Origin: Sphingopyxis sp.
GTDB lineage: Bacteria; Pseudomonadota; Alphaproteobacteria; Sphingomonadales; Sphingomonadaceae
DNA length: 35,619 bases
Assembly: GCF_016793825.1 (NCBI RefSeq)
Contig: NZ_JAEULM010000041.1
Span: 1 to 35,619 of the forward strand
Direction of reading: 5' to 3'
Below the pieces are notes generated by a model. The model had not been told where the DNA came from and searched no databases. It worked only from the letters and a program-made list of their open reading frames with translations. The position numbers and the translations under genes are program-made. Below, one piece after another: positions 18,201-27,360 of this stretch (position 1 is its first letter; every line of letters starts with the position of its first letter).

Positions 18201-19760
18201 TCACCCCTTTGCCGCCTTCCTCGCGGCAGCCTTTTTCTTCGCCGGTTTCGGCTCGGCCTTCTTTCCGGCTGTCTTCTTCGCTGGCTTCGCTACCGCAGCC
18301 TGCGCTTCCGCGACCGCACTCTCTTCCTCGGCTTGCCCCAGCGTGCGCAGAAACATATTCCGCACATCGCGCACATGAGTGTTCAGCGTCTTGACGCTCC
18401 ACTGCGAGGTATCGACCGGCGGCAATACGGTAACGCGCACCGTGGCGGGGCGCATGACGAATTCATTCTTCGGCGCAACGTCGGTTGCATTGTGGATCAC
18501 GATCGGGACGATCGGCACGCCCGCCTGCATCGCGAGGTGGAAGGCCCCCTTCTTGAAAGGTTCCAGCTTCGGGGTCAGGCTGCGCGTCCCTTCGGGCGCA
18601 ATACAGATCGACTTGCCTTCTTTCCGGATCGCATCGACCAGCGGTTCCATCGCCTTGATCGCGCTCTTTCCGTCGGCACGATCGACGAAGACGGTGCCGC
18701 CCCATTCCATCAGTTTGCCGAGGATGGGAATATTCTTGATTTCCTTCTTCCCCACCCCGCCCATGTCGCGACGGATGAGCTTGGCAAGGATCATCACGTC
18801 CGCCTTGCTCTGATGGTTGAAGATGAAGATGCACGGACGCGAGGACCAAAGATGGCGTTCGTCCTCGACCTCCAGCTCAACCCCGGTGATCGCGGTCGCG
18901 AAATCGCCGAACAGCCCCATCGAGAAATTGACCGCCTCCCGCTGTGAGCGGGTGAGCGCCCAGATCGGCAGGCCGGCGGCGAACGCCCCGACGAGCGAAC
19001 CAGTCGCGTAAATGGTCCGTGTATAGTCGATCCACGACGGCGTTCCGCGGCTGCCAAAGCGCTGAACCGGCCAGTTTCGTTCGTCCGCGATTCCCTTCAG
19101 TTTCATGTTCGGATTGAGCGGGCGCGGCTTGCCGACACGTTCAAGCAGTTCGATGTCGTCGTCGCTGTCCGAGTAGAAAAAGCTCTGGTCCAGATCGAGG
19201 CCATATTCGGCGGCGAGTTCCTCCGCCGCGATCACCTTGCCTTCGCCAAAACAGAGCGGGCGGATGATATCGCCGGTGAATATCCCGTCCTCGATCTCGT
19301 AGGCCGAGCATTTGATGTCGGTAATGCCAAGGTCGCGCGCGGTCGGCTCGATCTGATAGATCGTCGCCGACGAGATGATCGCGACGCGATGCCCCTTTGC
19401 CTGATGCGCCTCGATGATCGCGCGCGTCTCCGGGTAGATTTTCCGTGCGATGTGCTTCTTGTAGAGTTCTTCGCCGAACTGGGTGAAACTCTCCTCGTCT
19501 ACGCCCTTCATGAACTTGGCGGCAGCGCTCATCAGGCCGGAAAAGCCGATCTGCCCCAGGCTATGCTGCGCCACAACCTGCGCGGTTTCCGCGATTTCTT
19601 CCATCGACATTTCGCGACGCTGGAATTTCTCGCGCAGCATCGCAGTTGCCGAGTAGCCGGATATGATGGTGCCATCGAAATCGAAAAGCGCGGCAATGTG
19701 CGATCCGGGTTCGGACGCGAGGACTTCTTCCAAATGTGGCTGCGGCCTTGGCACGCGCAT
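18201..19760 (-). CDS. HAD-IB phosphatase-1-acylglycerol-3-phosphate acyltransferase fusion (PlsC-like)
   Basis: This 519 aa protein has two enzymes in one chain. The N-terminal HAD-IB domain carries ALFDFDGT (nucleophile Asp27, residues 24-31), SSAT near 131-134 and the Mg-binding YSDSDDD at ~196-202. Its substrate is unknown; HAD-IB relatives include phosphoserine phosphatase. The C-terminal PlsC domain has NHQSKAD (315-321), FVDR (358-361) and PEGTRS (389-394), the motifs for acylating lysophosphatidate at sn-2. A ~30-residue Lys/Ala-rich tail ends the protein. It is the first gene of the lipid block, 60 bases after eda. The same fusion lies next to plsB and a DGAT in mycobacteria (Rv2483c), which supports a shared role. 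Dephosphorylating a phospholipid intermediate is an attractive but unproven role for the HAD part. Confidence 0.92.
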   Translation of the reverse strand: MRVPRPQPHLEEVLASEPGSHIAALFDFDGTIISGYSATAMLREKFQRREMSMEEIAETAQVVAQHSLGQIGFSGLMSAAAKFMKGVDEESFTQFGEELYKKHIARKIYPETRAIIEAHQAKGHRVAIISSATIYQIEPTARDLGITDIKCSAYEIEDGIFTGDIIRPLCFGEGKVIAAEELAAEYGLDLDQSFFYSDSDDDIELLERVGKPRPLNPNMKLKGIADERNWPVQRFGSRGTPSWIDYTRTIYATGSLVGAFAAGLPIWALTRSQREAVNFSMGLFGDFATAITGVELEVEDERHLWSSRPCIFIFNHQSKADVMILAKLIRRDMGGVGKKEIKNIPILGKLMEWGGTVFVDRADGKSAIKAMEPLVDAIRKEGKSICIAPEGTRSLTPKLEPFKKGAFHLAMQAGVPIVPIVIHNATDVAPKNEFVMRPATVRVTVLPPVDTSQWSVKTLNTHVRDVRNMFLRTLGQAEEESAVAEAQAAVAKPAKKTAGKKAEPKPAKKKAAARKAAKG

Positions 19761-19820
19761 CTCCCCACCAGCGACTATATTGCCGCTTTCCCTGCACGAT
19801 GGCAGTAAAGATGACGTTTA

Positions 19821-20444
19821 TCAATGGCGCGAAAGTGCAGATGCCTCGCGGGCCAATGTCTCGACGCTGACCGGGTCAAGCGATCCCGACGGGACAACCC
19901 AACTGCCACCGACACAGAGCACCGCGTCGAGCGCGAGCCATTCGGGCGCCGTCGCCGCGCTGATGCCGCCGGTCGGGCAGAAACGCGCGTTTCCGAAGGG
20001 CCCGGCGAGCGCTTTCAGCGCCGGAATGCCGCCGCTGGTCGCCGCAGGGAAGAATTTGAAACGCGACAGGCCAAGGTCCATGCCGCGCATGATGTCCCCG
20101 GCATTCGCGGTGCCGGGCAAGAAGGGAATGCCGCTCGCGACCGCCGCTTTACCCAGATTGTCGGTGAGCCCCGGCGAGACGATGAATTCGGCGCCCGCCT
20201 GAATCGCACTGTTCAGCATCGCGGGATCGAGCACCGTGCCGGCGCCGACGACCGCGCCCTTCACCGCCTTCATCGCGGTGAGCGCATCGAGCGCGGCGGG
20301 GGTGCGTAGCGTGACTTCGAGCACCGGCAGGCCACCGGCAACGAGCGCCTCGGCCATGGGCACCGCATCCTCGACCCGATCGATCACGATCACCGGGATG
20401 ACGGGCGCAAGGCGCATGATCTGGTCGATGCTATGGTCGGTCAT
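19821..20444 (-). CDS. eda: 2-dehydro-3-deoxy-phosphogluconate (KDPG) aldolase
   Basis: This 207 aa class I aldolase splits KDPG into pyruvate and glyceraldehyde-3-phosphate, the last step of the Entner-Doudoroff route. Glu43 in LEVTLRTP, the GAGT loop at 67-70 and the Schiff-base lysine K130 in FKFFPA are present, as is the phosphate-binding CPTGGIS. The start is ATG 20444 (MTDHSIDQIMRLAPVIPVI). The upstream in-frame extension to 20630 overlaps edd and is not needed. It lies 34 bases after edd. Confidence 0.97.
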   Translation of the reverse strand: MTDHSIDQIMRLAPVIPVIVIDRVEDAVPMAEALVAGGLPVLEVTLRTPAALDALTAMKAVKGAVVGAGTVLDPAMLNSAIQAGAEFIVSPGLTDNLGKAAVASGIPFLPGTANAGDIMRGMDLGLSRFKFFPAATSGGIPALKALAGPFGNARFCPTGGISAATAPEWLALDAVLCVGGSWVVPSGSLDPVSVETLAREASALSRH

Positions 20445-20478
20445 TACTGGCTTCTCTTTCTCGTCATCCCGGCGAAAA

Positions 20479-22320
20479 TTAGACGACGGTCTCCATCGCC
20501 GCCAAAATTGCCGATCCGCCCTTTTCGGCTTCGTCGGCATGATGGCGGAACAGCGCGAACAGTTCGCGGCCGACGCCAAGCGCCGGAGGCGGCGCGATGG
20601 CGGGAGAGCGCGCGGCCCATTCGGCCTCATCGACCAGCGCGACCGCTTCGCCGTTCACGGCGCAGACGCGGACGATGTCGCCATCCTTGAGGTAAGCGAG
20701 CGGACCGCTGACGCCGTCGGGACCGGGCAAGGCTTCGGGGGAGAGGTGAATCACCGCGGGCACCTTGCCGCTCGCGCCCGACATGCGGCCGTCAGTGAGC
20801 AAAGCAACGCGGAAACCCTTGTCCTGCAACACGCCGAGCGCGGGGGTCAGCTTGTGGAGTTCGGGCATGCCGTTGGCGCGCGGGCCCTGGAAGCGGACGA
20901 CGACAACGACGTCGCGGTCGAGTTCGCCCGCCTTGAACGCTGTGAGCACCTGATTCTGGTCGTCAAAGATCCGGCACGGCGCCTCGATGGTCCAGCGATC
21001 CTTGTCGACGGCGCTGGTCTTGATGATCGCGCGGCCGAGATTTCCTGCCAGAAGGCGCATGCCGCCGTCGGGCGAGAAGGGCGCTGCCACCGGCCGTAAC
21101 ATCGTGTCATCGCGGCTTTTCGCCGGCGAGGCCCGCCAGTGCAGTTCGTCATCCACGAGCATGGGCTCGGCGGCATAATCAGCCATCGTTCCGCCTACGG
21201 TCAACACATCGCCGTGGAGCAGCCCCGCGCCCAGCAACTCGCGAACGACATACCCAATTCCGCCCGCGGCGTGGAAGTTGTTCACGTCGCCCGCACCGTT
21301 CGGATAGACGCGCGCAAGCAGCGGGACCGCGTGGCTGAGTTCGTCGAAATCCTGCCAGTCGATGATAATCCCCGCCGCGCGCGCGATCGCGGGCAAATGG
21401 ATCGCGTGGTTGGTCGATCCACCCGTCGCGAGCAGGCCGATCGCAGCGTTGACGATCGCCTTTTCGTCGATACAGCGCGCCAGCGGGCGATAATCATCGC
21501 CATCCCAGCCGATCCGGGCGATCCGATGCGTCGCGGCACGTGTCAGTTCCTGCCGCAGCTTGGTGCCGGGGTTGGTGAAGGCGCTGCCGGGAATGTGCAG
21601 CCCCATCAGTTCCATCATCATCTGGTTGCTGTTCGCGGTGCCATAGAAGGTGCAGGTGCCGGCGCCATGATAGCTCGCCGCCTCGGCCTCGAGCAGCTCG
21701 TCGCGGCCCACCTTCCCCTCGGCATAAAGCTGGCGGACGCGCTGCTTTTCCTTGTTGGCGAGGCCCGATGGCATCGGGCCTGCAGGAACGAGAATTGTCG
21801 GCAGATGCCCGAAACGCAGCGCGCCGATCAACAGGCCGGGGACGATCTTGTCACAAATGCCAAGCAGCAGCGCGCCCTCGAACATCGCATGGCTGAGCGC
21901 GATCACGGTCCCCTGCGCGATATTGTCGCGGCTGAACAGCGACAGGTCCATGCCTGCCTGCCCCTGCGTGACCCCGTCGCACATCGCGGGAACCCCGCCC
22001 GCAACCTGCGCCGTCGCACCGACTTCACGGGCAAAAAGTTTGATCTGCTCGGGATAGCGACCATAGGGCTGATGCGCCGAGAGCATGTCGTTATAGGCGG
22101 TGACGATACCGATGTTCATTTCGGTGCCCGCGCGAATCGCAGGCTTGTCTTCGCCCGACGCCGCGAACCCATGCGCGAGGTTGCCGCACGACAGGTTCCC
22201 CCGATTGGTGCCAGCCTCGCGCTGACGGCCCATCAGGTCAAGATAGGCGGCCCGCCTCGGCGCGCTGCGGGCGATGATGCGGTCCGTGACCGCTGCGATG
22301 GACGGGTGCAGGTCAGTCAT
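20479..22320 (-). CDS. edd: 6-phosphogluconate dehydratase
   Basis: This 613 aa iron-sulfur enzyme of the IlvD/Edd family converts 6-phosphogluconate to [43 protein letters not shown] and GICDKIVPG are Edd signatures and include the cluster cysteines. [12 protein letters not shown] lies near the C-terminal part. The start ATG overlaps the zwf stop by 8 bases, so the two are coupled. The length is normal. Confidence 0.98.
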   Translation of the reverse strand: MTDLHPSIAAVTDRIIARSAPRRAAYLDLMGRQREAGTNRGNLSCGNLAHGFAASGEDKPAIRAGTEMNIGIVTAYNDMLSAHQPYGRYPEQIKLFAREVGATAQVAGGVPAMCDGVTQGQAGMDLSLFSRDNIAQGTVIALSHAMFEGALLLGICDKIVPGLLIGALRFGHLPTILVPAGPMPSGLANKEKQRVRQLYAEGKVGRDELLEAEAASYHGAGTCTFYGTANSNQMMMELMGLHIPGSAFTNPGTKLRQELTRAATHRIARIGWDGDDYRPLARCIDEKAIVNAAIGLLATGGSTNHAIHLPAIARAAGIIIDWQDFDELSHAVPLLARVYPNGAGDVNNFHAAGGIGYVVRELLGAGLLHGDVLTVGGTMADYAAEPMLVDDELHWRASPAKSRDDTMLRPVAAPFSPDGGMRLLAGNLGRAIIKTSAVDKDRWTIEAPCRIFDDQNQVLTAFKAGELDRDVVVVVRFQGPRANGMPELHKLTPALGVLQDKGFRVALLTDGRMSGASGKVPAVIHLSPEALPGPDGVSGPLAYLKDGDIVRVCAVNGEAVALVDEAEWAARSPAIAPPPALGVGRELFALFRHHADEAEKGGSAILAAMETVV

Positions 22321-23776
22321 GCCAACTCGCTCCGTCCCGCTCGATCAGCGCGATGGCGCTCGACGGGCCCCAGCTTCCGGCAGTGTAGGATTGCGGTGCC
22401 ATGTCGACTTCGGCCCAGGCGTCGCGGATCGAATCGATCCACTCCCATTGCGCCTCGACCTCGTCGCGGCGCACGAACAACGTCTGGTCTCCCTCGATGA
22501 AATCGAGCAGCAGCCGCTCATATGCGATGCGCCGCCGTTCGCCCTCGAAGCTGTGCGAGAGCGAGACGTCCATCGTCACTTCCTTCAGCTTGACCCCATC
22601 GCGGTCGAGCCCGGGCTGCTTTGCCATCACCCTGACCCGAATATTCTCCTCCGGCTGCAGGTTGATGATCATCATGTTCGCATCGAGCTTGCCCGCGCCG
22701 ACGCGCGCAAAGATATTGTGCGGAACGGGCTTGAACTGGATCAACACTTCCGACTTGCGCTGTGGCATGCGCTTGCCGGTGCGAAGGTAAAAGGGGACGC
22801 CCTTCCAGCGCCAATTGTCGATGAACGCCTTGATCGCCACGAAGGTCTCGGTATTCGACGGCCGGCCGAGTTCGTCGGCATAGCCGGTGACCGCGGCGCC
22901 GTTCACCGCGCCGCTCGTGTACTGGCCTTTCACGCTGTGCGCCTTGACGTCCTCGGCTTTCAGCTTGCGGAGACTGCGCAGCAGCTTGACCTTCTCGTCG
23001 CGCACCGCGGTCGCCGACACGCTGGCAGGCGGCTCCATCGCAATGATCGCGAGAAGCTGGAGCATATGGTTCTGCACCATGTCCTTCAGCGCGCCGACCC
23101 CGTCATAATAGGAAACGCGGCCCTCCAGCCCGACCGTCTCGGCAACGGTGATCTGGACGTGGTCGATCGCCTGCGCGTTCCACAGCGGTTCGAACAGCAT
23201 GTTCGCAAAGCGCAGCGCGAGCAGATTCTGGACCGTTTCCTTGCCCAGATAATGGTCGATGCGGAACACCCGGTCTTCGGCAAAGGCATCGCCGACCTGC
23301 GCATTCACTTCGCGCGACGAAGCCAGGTCGTGGCCGATCGGCTTTTCCATTGCGATGCGGCATTCCGCGCAGGCGATTCCGGCGGCACTCAGGCCCTGCG
23401 CGATCGGCCCGAACATCGACGGCGGCGTCGACAGATAGGCGCCGACCGGGCGACCGAGACGGTCGCCGAGCTGGGCTGCGAGTTCATCATAGCCGGTGCC
23501 CGCGCCAGCATCGACCGGGCAATAATCAATGCGGCCGAGAAAGCTTGCGATGGCATCCTCATCGATCCGGTCAGCGGAAAGATGATCGGTCAGCGCCGCG
23601 CGCACCATTTCGTGGCAACCCGCGCGGTCCATCTTCGAGCGACCCGACGCGACGATCGTGAGCGTATCGGCAAGCAACCCATCGACGTGGAGATTGTAGA
23701 GCGAAGGAAAAAGCATGCGCTGCGCGAGGTCGCCCGTCGCGCCGAACAGAATCAGGGTTTCGACTTTCACGCTCAC
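22313..23776 (-). CDS. zwf: Glucose-6-phosphate 1-dehydrogenase
   Basis: This 487 aa enzyme oxidises glucose-6-phosphate to 6-phosphogluconolactone and yields NADPH/NADH. The coenzyme loop GATGDLAQR is at residues 12-20, EKPIGHDL at ~144-151, and the active-site RIDHYLGKE at 172-180. The start is GTG at 23776, with AAGGGG six bases upstream. It leads the zwf-edd-eda operon and is divergent from glpD across 124 bases. No 6-phosphogluconolactonase gene (pgl) sits between zwf and edd, as it does in many operons of this kind. Confidence 0.98.
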   Translation of the reverse strand: MSVKVETLILFGATGDLAQRMLFPSLYNLHVDGLLADTLTIVASGRSKMDRAGCHEMVRAALTDHLSADRIDEDAIASFLGRIDYCPVDAGAGTGYDELAAQLGDRLGRPVGAYLSTPPSMFGPIAQGLSAAGIACAECRIAMEKPIGHDLASSREVNAQVGDAFAEDRVFRIDHYLGKETVQNLLALRFANMLFEPLWNAQAIDHVQITVAETVGLEGRVSYYDGVGALKDMVQNHMLQLLAIIAMEPPASVSATAVRDEKVKLLRSLRKLKAEDVKAHSVKGQYTSGAVNGAAVTGYADELGRPSNTETFVAIKAFIDNWRWKGVPFYLRTGKRMPQRKSEVLIQFKPVPHNIFARVGAGKLDANMMIINLQPEENIRVRVMAKQPGLDRDGVKLKEVTMDVSLSHSFEGERRRIAYERLLLDFIEGDQTLFVRRDEVEAQWEWIDSIRDAWAEVDMAPQSYTAGSWGPSSAIALIERDGASWHD

Positions 23777-23900
23777 TTCAGTCCCCTTGGTATAGTTTCA
23801 ACGAATTGGAGAATGCCCGGCCCGAATGCAACGCGCATACGTAGGCCGCATACGATGTCTGCCCTTGGCAAAATCCCCGTACTTGCCATAGGGAGCGGCC
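23777..23900. promoter_or_regulatory. Divergent promoter region zwf/glpD
   Basis: These 124 bases hold the 5' regions of the zwf-edd-eda operon (-) and glpD (+). AGGGAGCGGCC precedes the glpD ATG and serves as its ribosome site. No confident -35/-10 pair or operator palindrome was identified. Both transcripts must start in or very near this stretch, so it is where glucose and glycerol use could be co-regulated. Confidence 0.5.
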
Positions 23901-25421
23901 ATGCCCGACAGCGCCCTTCCCTATGATGTCATCGTCGTCGGCGGCGGTGTCAATGGCGCCGGCATCGCGCGCGATGCCGCAGGGCGCGGTGCGCGCGTGC
24001 TGTTGCTCGAAGCCGGCGACCTTGCGCGCGGTACCTCTTCGGCGTCGACCAAGCTGATCCACGGCGGGCTGCGCTATCTTGAGCATTATGAGTTCGGCCT
24101 TGTGCGCGAGGCGCTGAAGGAGCGCGAGATATTGTGGGGGATCGCACCGCACATCATCCGCCCCCTGCGCTTCGTCCTTCCCTATCGCGACGGCCTCCGC
24201 CCGCGTTGGCTGCTGCGGCTTGGTCTCTTTCTCTACGATCATATCGGCGGACGGAAAAAGCTGCCGGCAACGCGCTCGGTCGATCTCAGACGCCATGTCG
24301 CGGGGGAGCCTCTCCAGCCCCAATATGTGAAGGCGTTCGAATATTCGGACGGCTGGGTCGACGATGCACGGCTTGTCATGCTCAATGCACGCGACGCCGC
24401 CGACAAGGGCGCGCGCGTGAGGACGCATACGCGAGCCGACATGATGCGCGTCGAAGACGGCCTGTGGATCGTCGAAGCCAGTGACGACCGTGGACACAGC
24501 TATCGCTTCACCGGCAGAAGCCTGGTCAACGCGGCTGGCCCGGCCGTCCTCGACCTGCTGGCCCGCGCCTCGGCACCGCCCGACTATGGGATGCGGCTCG
24601 TGCGCGGTTCGCACATCGTCGTGCGCAAGGCGTTCGAGCATTCTTACGCCTATTTCTTCCAGCTTCCCGACGGGCGGATCTTCTTCGCCATCCCCTATGA
24701 ACGCGACTTCACGCTGATCGGGACGACCGACCTCGATCACGAGGGACCGCTGGACGACATCCGGGCGAGCGCGGAAGAGATTGAGTATCTGTGCGAGGGC
24801 GCCAGCCAGTATTTCAATTCTCCCGTCACTCCGGCCGACGTCGTCTGGACCTATTCGGGGGTACGCCCGCTGATCGAGGACGGGTCGGGCCGCCCCGAGG
24901 CGGCCACGCGCGGCTATCGCATCGACCTCGACCTCGAGGAAGGCGCACCGCTGCTCACTGTCTACGGCGGCAAGATCACCAGCTATCGTCACGTCGCCGA
25001 ACATGCAGTCGATGAACTCGCCGCGCATATTCCTGCACTGTCGGGCAAGCGCTGGACCGGCCATGCGCCTTTGCCGGGTGGCGATTTTCCGACCGACGGC
25101 GCCGCAGCGCTCCGCGCCGAATACAAGCTCGCCTATCCGTTCCTGCCCGCCGCGACGGTCGATCGCATCGTCAAGGCTTATGGCACCGATGCGCGCCGGT
25201 GGCTGGCCGACGCCACAGGGTGGGATACGCTGGGCGGCGAAATCGCGCACGGATTAAGTGCGGCCGAAGTCCAGTGGATGGTGACCCGGGAATGGGCACG
25301 CGATGTGGAGGATATTCTCTGGCGGCGCAGCAAGTTGGGGCTGCATTTCACGCCCGACGAAATCGAACGGCTGGCTGCGTGCCTCGACGCGATCGCTCTC
25401 AAGCCGACTATTCCGGAATGA
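23901..25421 (+). CDS. glpD: FAD-dependent glycerol-3-phosphate dehydrogenase
   Basis: This 506 aa membrane-bound flavoenzyme oxidises glycerol-3-phosphate to dihydroxyacetone phosphate and passes electrons to quinone. The FAD Rossmann loop YDVIVVGGGVNGAGIARDAAG starts at residue 8. TSSASTKLIHGGLRYLEHYEF follows and is a GlpD signature, and the DAAO-like fold continues through YAYFFQLPDGRIFFAIPYE and GTTDLDHEGP. The C-terminal helical domain includes WMVTREWARDVEDILWRRSKLGL. It stands alone, with no glpK or glpF near it, so the glycerol-3-phosphate may come from lipid turnover as well as from glycerol. Confidence 0.97.
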   Translation: MPDSALPYDVIVVGGGVNGAGIARDAAGRGARVLLLEAGDLARGTSSASTKLIHGGLRYLEHYEFGLVREALKEREILWGIAPHIIRPLRFVLPYRDGLRPRWLLRLGLFLYDHIGGRKKLPATRSVDLRRHVAGEPLQPQYVKAFEYSDGWVDDARLVMLNARDAADKGARVRTHTRADMMRVEDGLWIVEASDDRGHSYRFTGRSLVNAAGPAVLDLLARASAPPDYGMRLVRGSHIVVRKAFEHSYAYFFQLPDGRIFFAIPYERDFTLIGTTDLDHEGPLDDIRASAEEIEYLCEGASQYFNSPVTPADVVWTYSGVRPLIEDGSGRPEAATRGYRIDLDLEEGAPLLTVYGGKITSYRHVAEHAVDELAAHIPALSGKRWTGHAPLPGGDFPTDGAAALRAEYKLAYPFLPAATVDRIVKAYGTDARRWLADATGWDTLGGEIAHGLSAAEVQWMVTREWARDVEDILWRRSKLGLHFTPDEIERLAACLDAIALKPTIPE

Positions 25422-25425
25422 GCTT

Positions 25426-25563
25426 CTAGTCTTTCGGCGGACCCTTATCGCGGACGCGACGCGCCTTGTCGTCACTCTCCTCGCGCAGCCGGTTTTCGCG
25501 CTGCGCCAATTCTTCGAACCGGCAGAGCGGAATCGGCGCCGGCGGCTCCTTCTTTTCGGTCAT
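25426..25563 (-). CDS. Small hydrophilic ORF, 45 aa
   Basis: ATG at 25563 opens a 45-codon frame starting MTEKKEPPAPIPLCRFEELA and ending DKGPPKD with a TAG stop at 25428-25426. The product is very charged and looks helical in the middle (FEELAQRENRLREESDDKARR). The stop lies 4 bases beyond the glpD stop on the other strand. No family is recognised. A short conserved protein is plausible because the frame is clean and charged, but chance is not excluded in such GC-rich DNA. Confidence 0.45.
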   Translation of the reverse strand: MTEKKEPPAPIPLCRFEELAQRENRLREESDDKARRVRDKGPPKD

Positions 25564-25580
25564 TGCAGCCCATCCTTCGT

Positions 25581-25649
25581 CATCCCGGACCTGATCCGGG
25601 CGCGATGCAAGCTTGCGCCGTAAAGGGGCGCCGGATCAAGTCCGGGATG
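25581..25649. repeat. REP/BIME-like inverted repeat
   Basis: Left arm 25581-25599 (CATCCCGGACCTGATCCGG) and right arm 25631-25649 are reverse complements with one mismatch. Inside lies the perfect 10-base palindrome GCAAGCTTGC at 25607-25616. Repeats with CATCCCGGAC...GATCCGG are common between genes in sphingomonads and other alphaproteobacteria. It sits between the small ORF and the ahpF 3' end, where it could also form a transcript-end hairpin. A related fragment, CGTCATCCCGGCG, lies in the edd-eda gap near 20462. Confidence 0.75.
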
Positions 25650-25696
25650 GCGAAAAACGGGAACCTAGACGTAAACCGCGCCCGCGCGACCCAACA

Positions 25697-27280
25697 TCAA
25701 GCCGCCTCGGCTTCGACTTCCAACGGGAGGCGAATCATATAGTCGAACGCCGACAGCGCCGCCTTCGACCCTTCGCCCATCGCGATGACGATCTGCTTGT
25801 ACGGCACGGTCGTGCAATCGCCGGCAGCAAAGATCCCCGACTGGCTGGTCTCTCCGCGGTGATCGACCTCGATCTCGCCGTGGCGCGACAGGGTCACAGC
25901 GTCCTTCAGCCATTCGGTGTTGGGGACCAGGCCGATCTGGACGAAAACCCCTTCGAGTTCGACCTGGTGATCGATGTCCTTGTTGCGGTCCTTATACGAC
26001 AGGCCGGTCACCTTCTCGCCGTCGCCGAGTACTTCGGTCGTGAGCGCCGACGTGATGATCCTCACATTGGGCAGGCTGGCCAATTTCCGCTGCAACACCG
26101 CATCGGCGCGCAGTTCGCCATCATATTCGATCAGCGTCACATGCGCGACAATGCCCGCGAGGTCGATCGCTGCCTCGACCCCACTGTTGCCGCCGCCGAT
26201 CACCGCGACGCGCTTACCCTTGTAGAGCGGGCCGTCGCAGTGCGGGCAATAGGCCACACCCTTGTTGCGATACTGGTCCTCGCCCGGCACGCCGAGCTGG
26301 CGCCAGCGCGCACCGGTCGACAGGATCACGGTCCGCGCCTTCAGCGACGCGCCGCTTGCGAGCTTCACCTCGTGCAGGCCGCCTTCGGCCTTCGCCGGTA
26401 TCAGCTTTTCGGCTCGCTGCAGGTTCATGATGTCGACGTCATAATCTTTGACGTGCTGTTCGAGCTGCGCGACGAGCTTCGGCCCTTCGGTGTGCTGGAC
26501 CGAGATGAAATTTTCGATCGCCATCGTGTCGAGAACCTGCCCGCCGAAGCGTTCGGCGGCGATACCGGTGCGGATGCCCTTGCGTGCCGCATAGATCGCG
26601 GCTGCGGCGCCAGCCGGACCACCCCCGACGATGAGCACGTCGAACGCATCCTTCGCGGCGATCTTTTCGGCCGCTTTGGCTTCGGCGCCGCTGTCGAGCT
26701 TGGCGAGGATCTGCTCGAGTTCCATGCGACCCTGCCCGAAATCTTCGTTGTTCAGGAAGATCGTCGGAACCGCCATGATCTTGCGCTCCTCGACCTCGGC
26801 CTGGAACAAGCCCCCGTCGATCGCGGTGTGGGTGATGCGCGGATTGACGACGGACATCAGATTGAGCGCCTGCACGATGTCCGGGCAATTCTGGCACGAC
26901 AGCGAGAAATAGGTTTCGAAGTGAAAATCGCCGTCGAGCGCGGCGACCTGCTCCAGCACCTCGGGCGCGACCTTCGGCGGGTGGCCGCCGACCTGCAGCA
27001 GCGCAAGGACGAGCGAGGTGAATTCATGCCCCATCGGGATACCGGCGAAGCGCACCGCGACGTTGGCATCGCTGGCGCGGCGGATCAGGAAGCTGGGGCG
27101 GCGCGCGTCGTCGTCGGCCCGGGTCACGCTGACCTTGTCCGAGAGCGCGGCGATGTCGCCCAGCAGGGTCTCCAGCTCGGCCGACTTGGCATCGTCGCCG
27201 AGCGACGAGATCAGTTCGATCGGTTCACGAAGATTCGTGAGCAGGCCTTGAAGCTGCTGCTTCAGATTGGCGTCGAGCAT
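25697..27280 (-). CDS. ahpF: Alkyl hydroperoxide reductase subunit F
   Basis: This 527 aa flavoprotein passes electrons from NADH to AhpC. The N-terminal double thioredoxin fold carries CQNC (129-132). The FAD loop VGGGPAG is at 218-224, the thioredoxin-reductase-type redox centre CPHC at 345-348, and the NAD loop GGGNSG at 362-367. The start at ATG 27280 ([14 protein letters not shown]) matches the family. The open frame upstream to 27454 runs into the intergenic hairpin and ahpC and is rejected. It is 80 bases downstream of ahpC. Confidence 0.97.
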   Translation of the reverse strand: MLDANLKQQLQGLLTNLREPIELISSLGDDAKSAELETLLGDIAALSDKVSVTRADDDARRPSFLIRRASDANVAVRFAGIPMGHEFTSLVLALLQVGGHPPKVAPEVLEQVAALDGDFHFETYFSLSCQNCPDIVQALNLMSVVNPRITHTAIDGGLFQAEVEERKIMAVPTIFLNNEDFGQGRMELEQILAKLDSGAEAKAAEKIAAKDAFDVLIVGGGPAGAAAAIYAARKGIRTGIAAERFGGQVLDTMAIENFISVQHTEGPKLVAQLEQHVKDYDVDIMNLQRAEKLIPAKAEGGLHEVKLASGASLKARTVILSTGARWRQLGVPGEDQYRNKGVAYCPHCDGPLYKGKRVAVIGGGNSGVEAAIDLAGIVAHVTLIEYDGELRADAVLQRKLASLPNVRIITSALTTEVLGDGEKVTGLSYKDRNKDIDHQVELEGVFVQIGLVPNTEWLKDAVTLSRHGEIEVDHRGETSQSGIFAAGDCTTVPYKQIVIAMGEGSKAALSAFDYMIRLPLEVEAEAA

Positions 27281-27316
27281 GGGGAGAGTTCCTGCGAGAG
27301 GGGGGAAAGAAACCGT

Positions 27317-27341
27317 GGGGCGGCGAGCGTGCCGCCGCCCC
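27317..27341 (-). terminator. Hairpin between ahpC and ahpF, possible attenuator
   Basis: GGGGCGGC at 27317-27324 pairs with GCCGCCCC at 27334-27341 around a 9-base loop. On the transcribed (minus) strand it is followed by a pyrimidine-rich stretch with GGTTTCTTT, not a long U-tract. It could stop part of the transcripts so that more AhpC than AhpF is made, or protect the ahpC mRNA end. Only the hairpin is seen; the role is inferred. Confidence 0.4.
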
Positions 27342-27360
27342 TCCGGCCTATGCGGTATGC

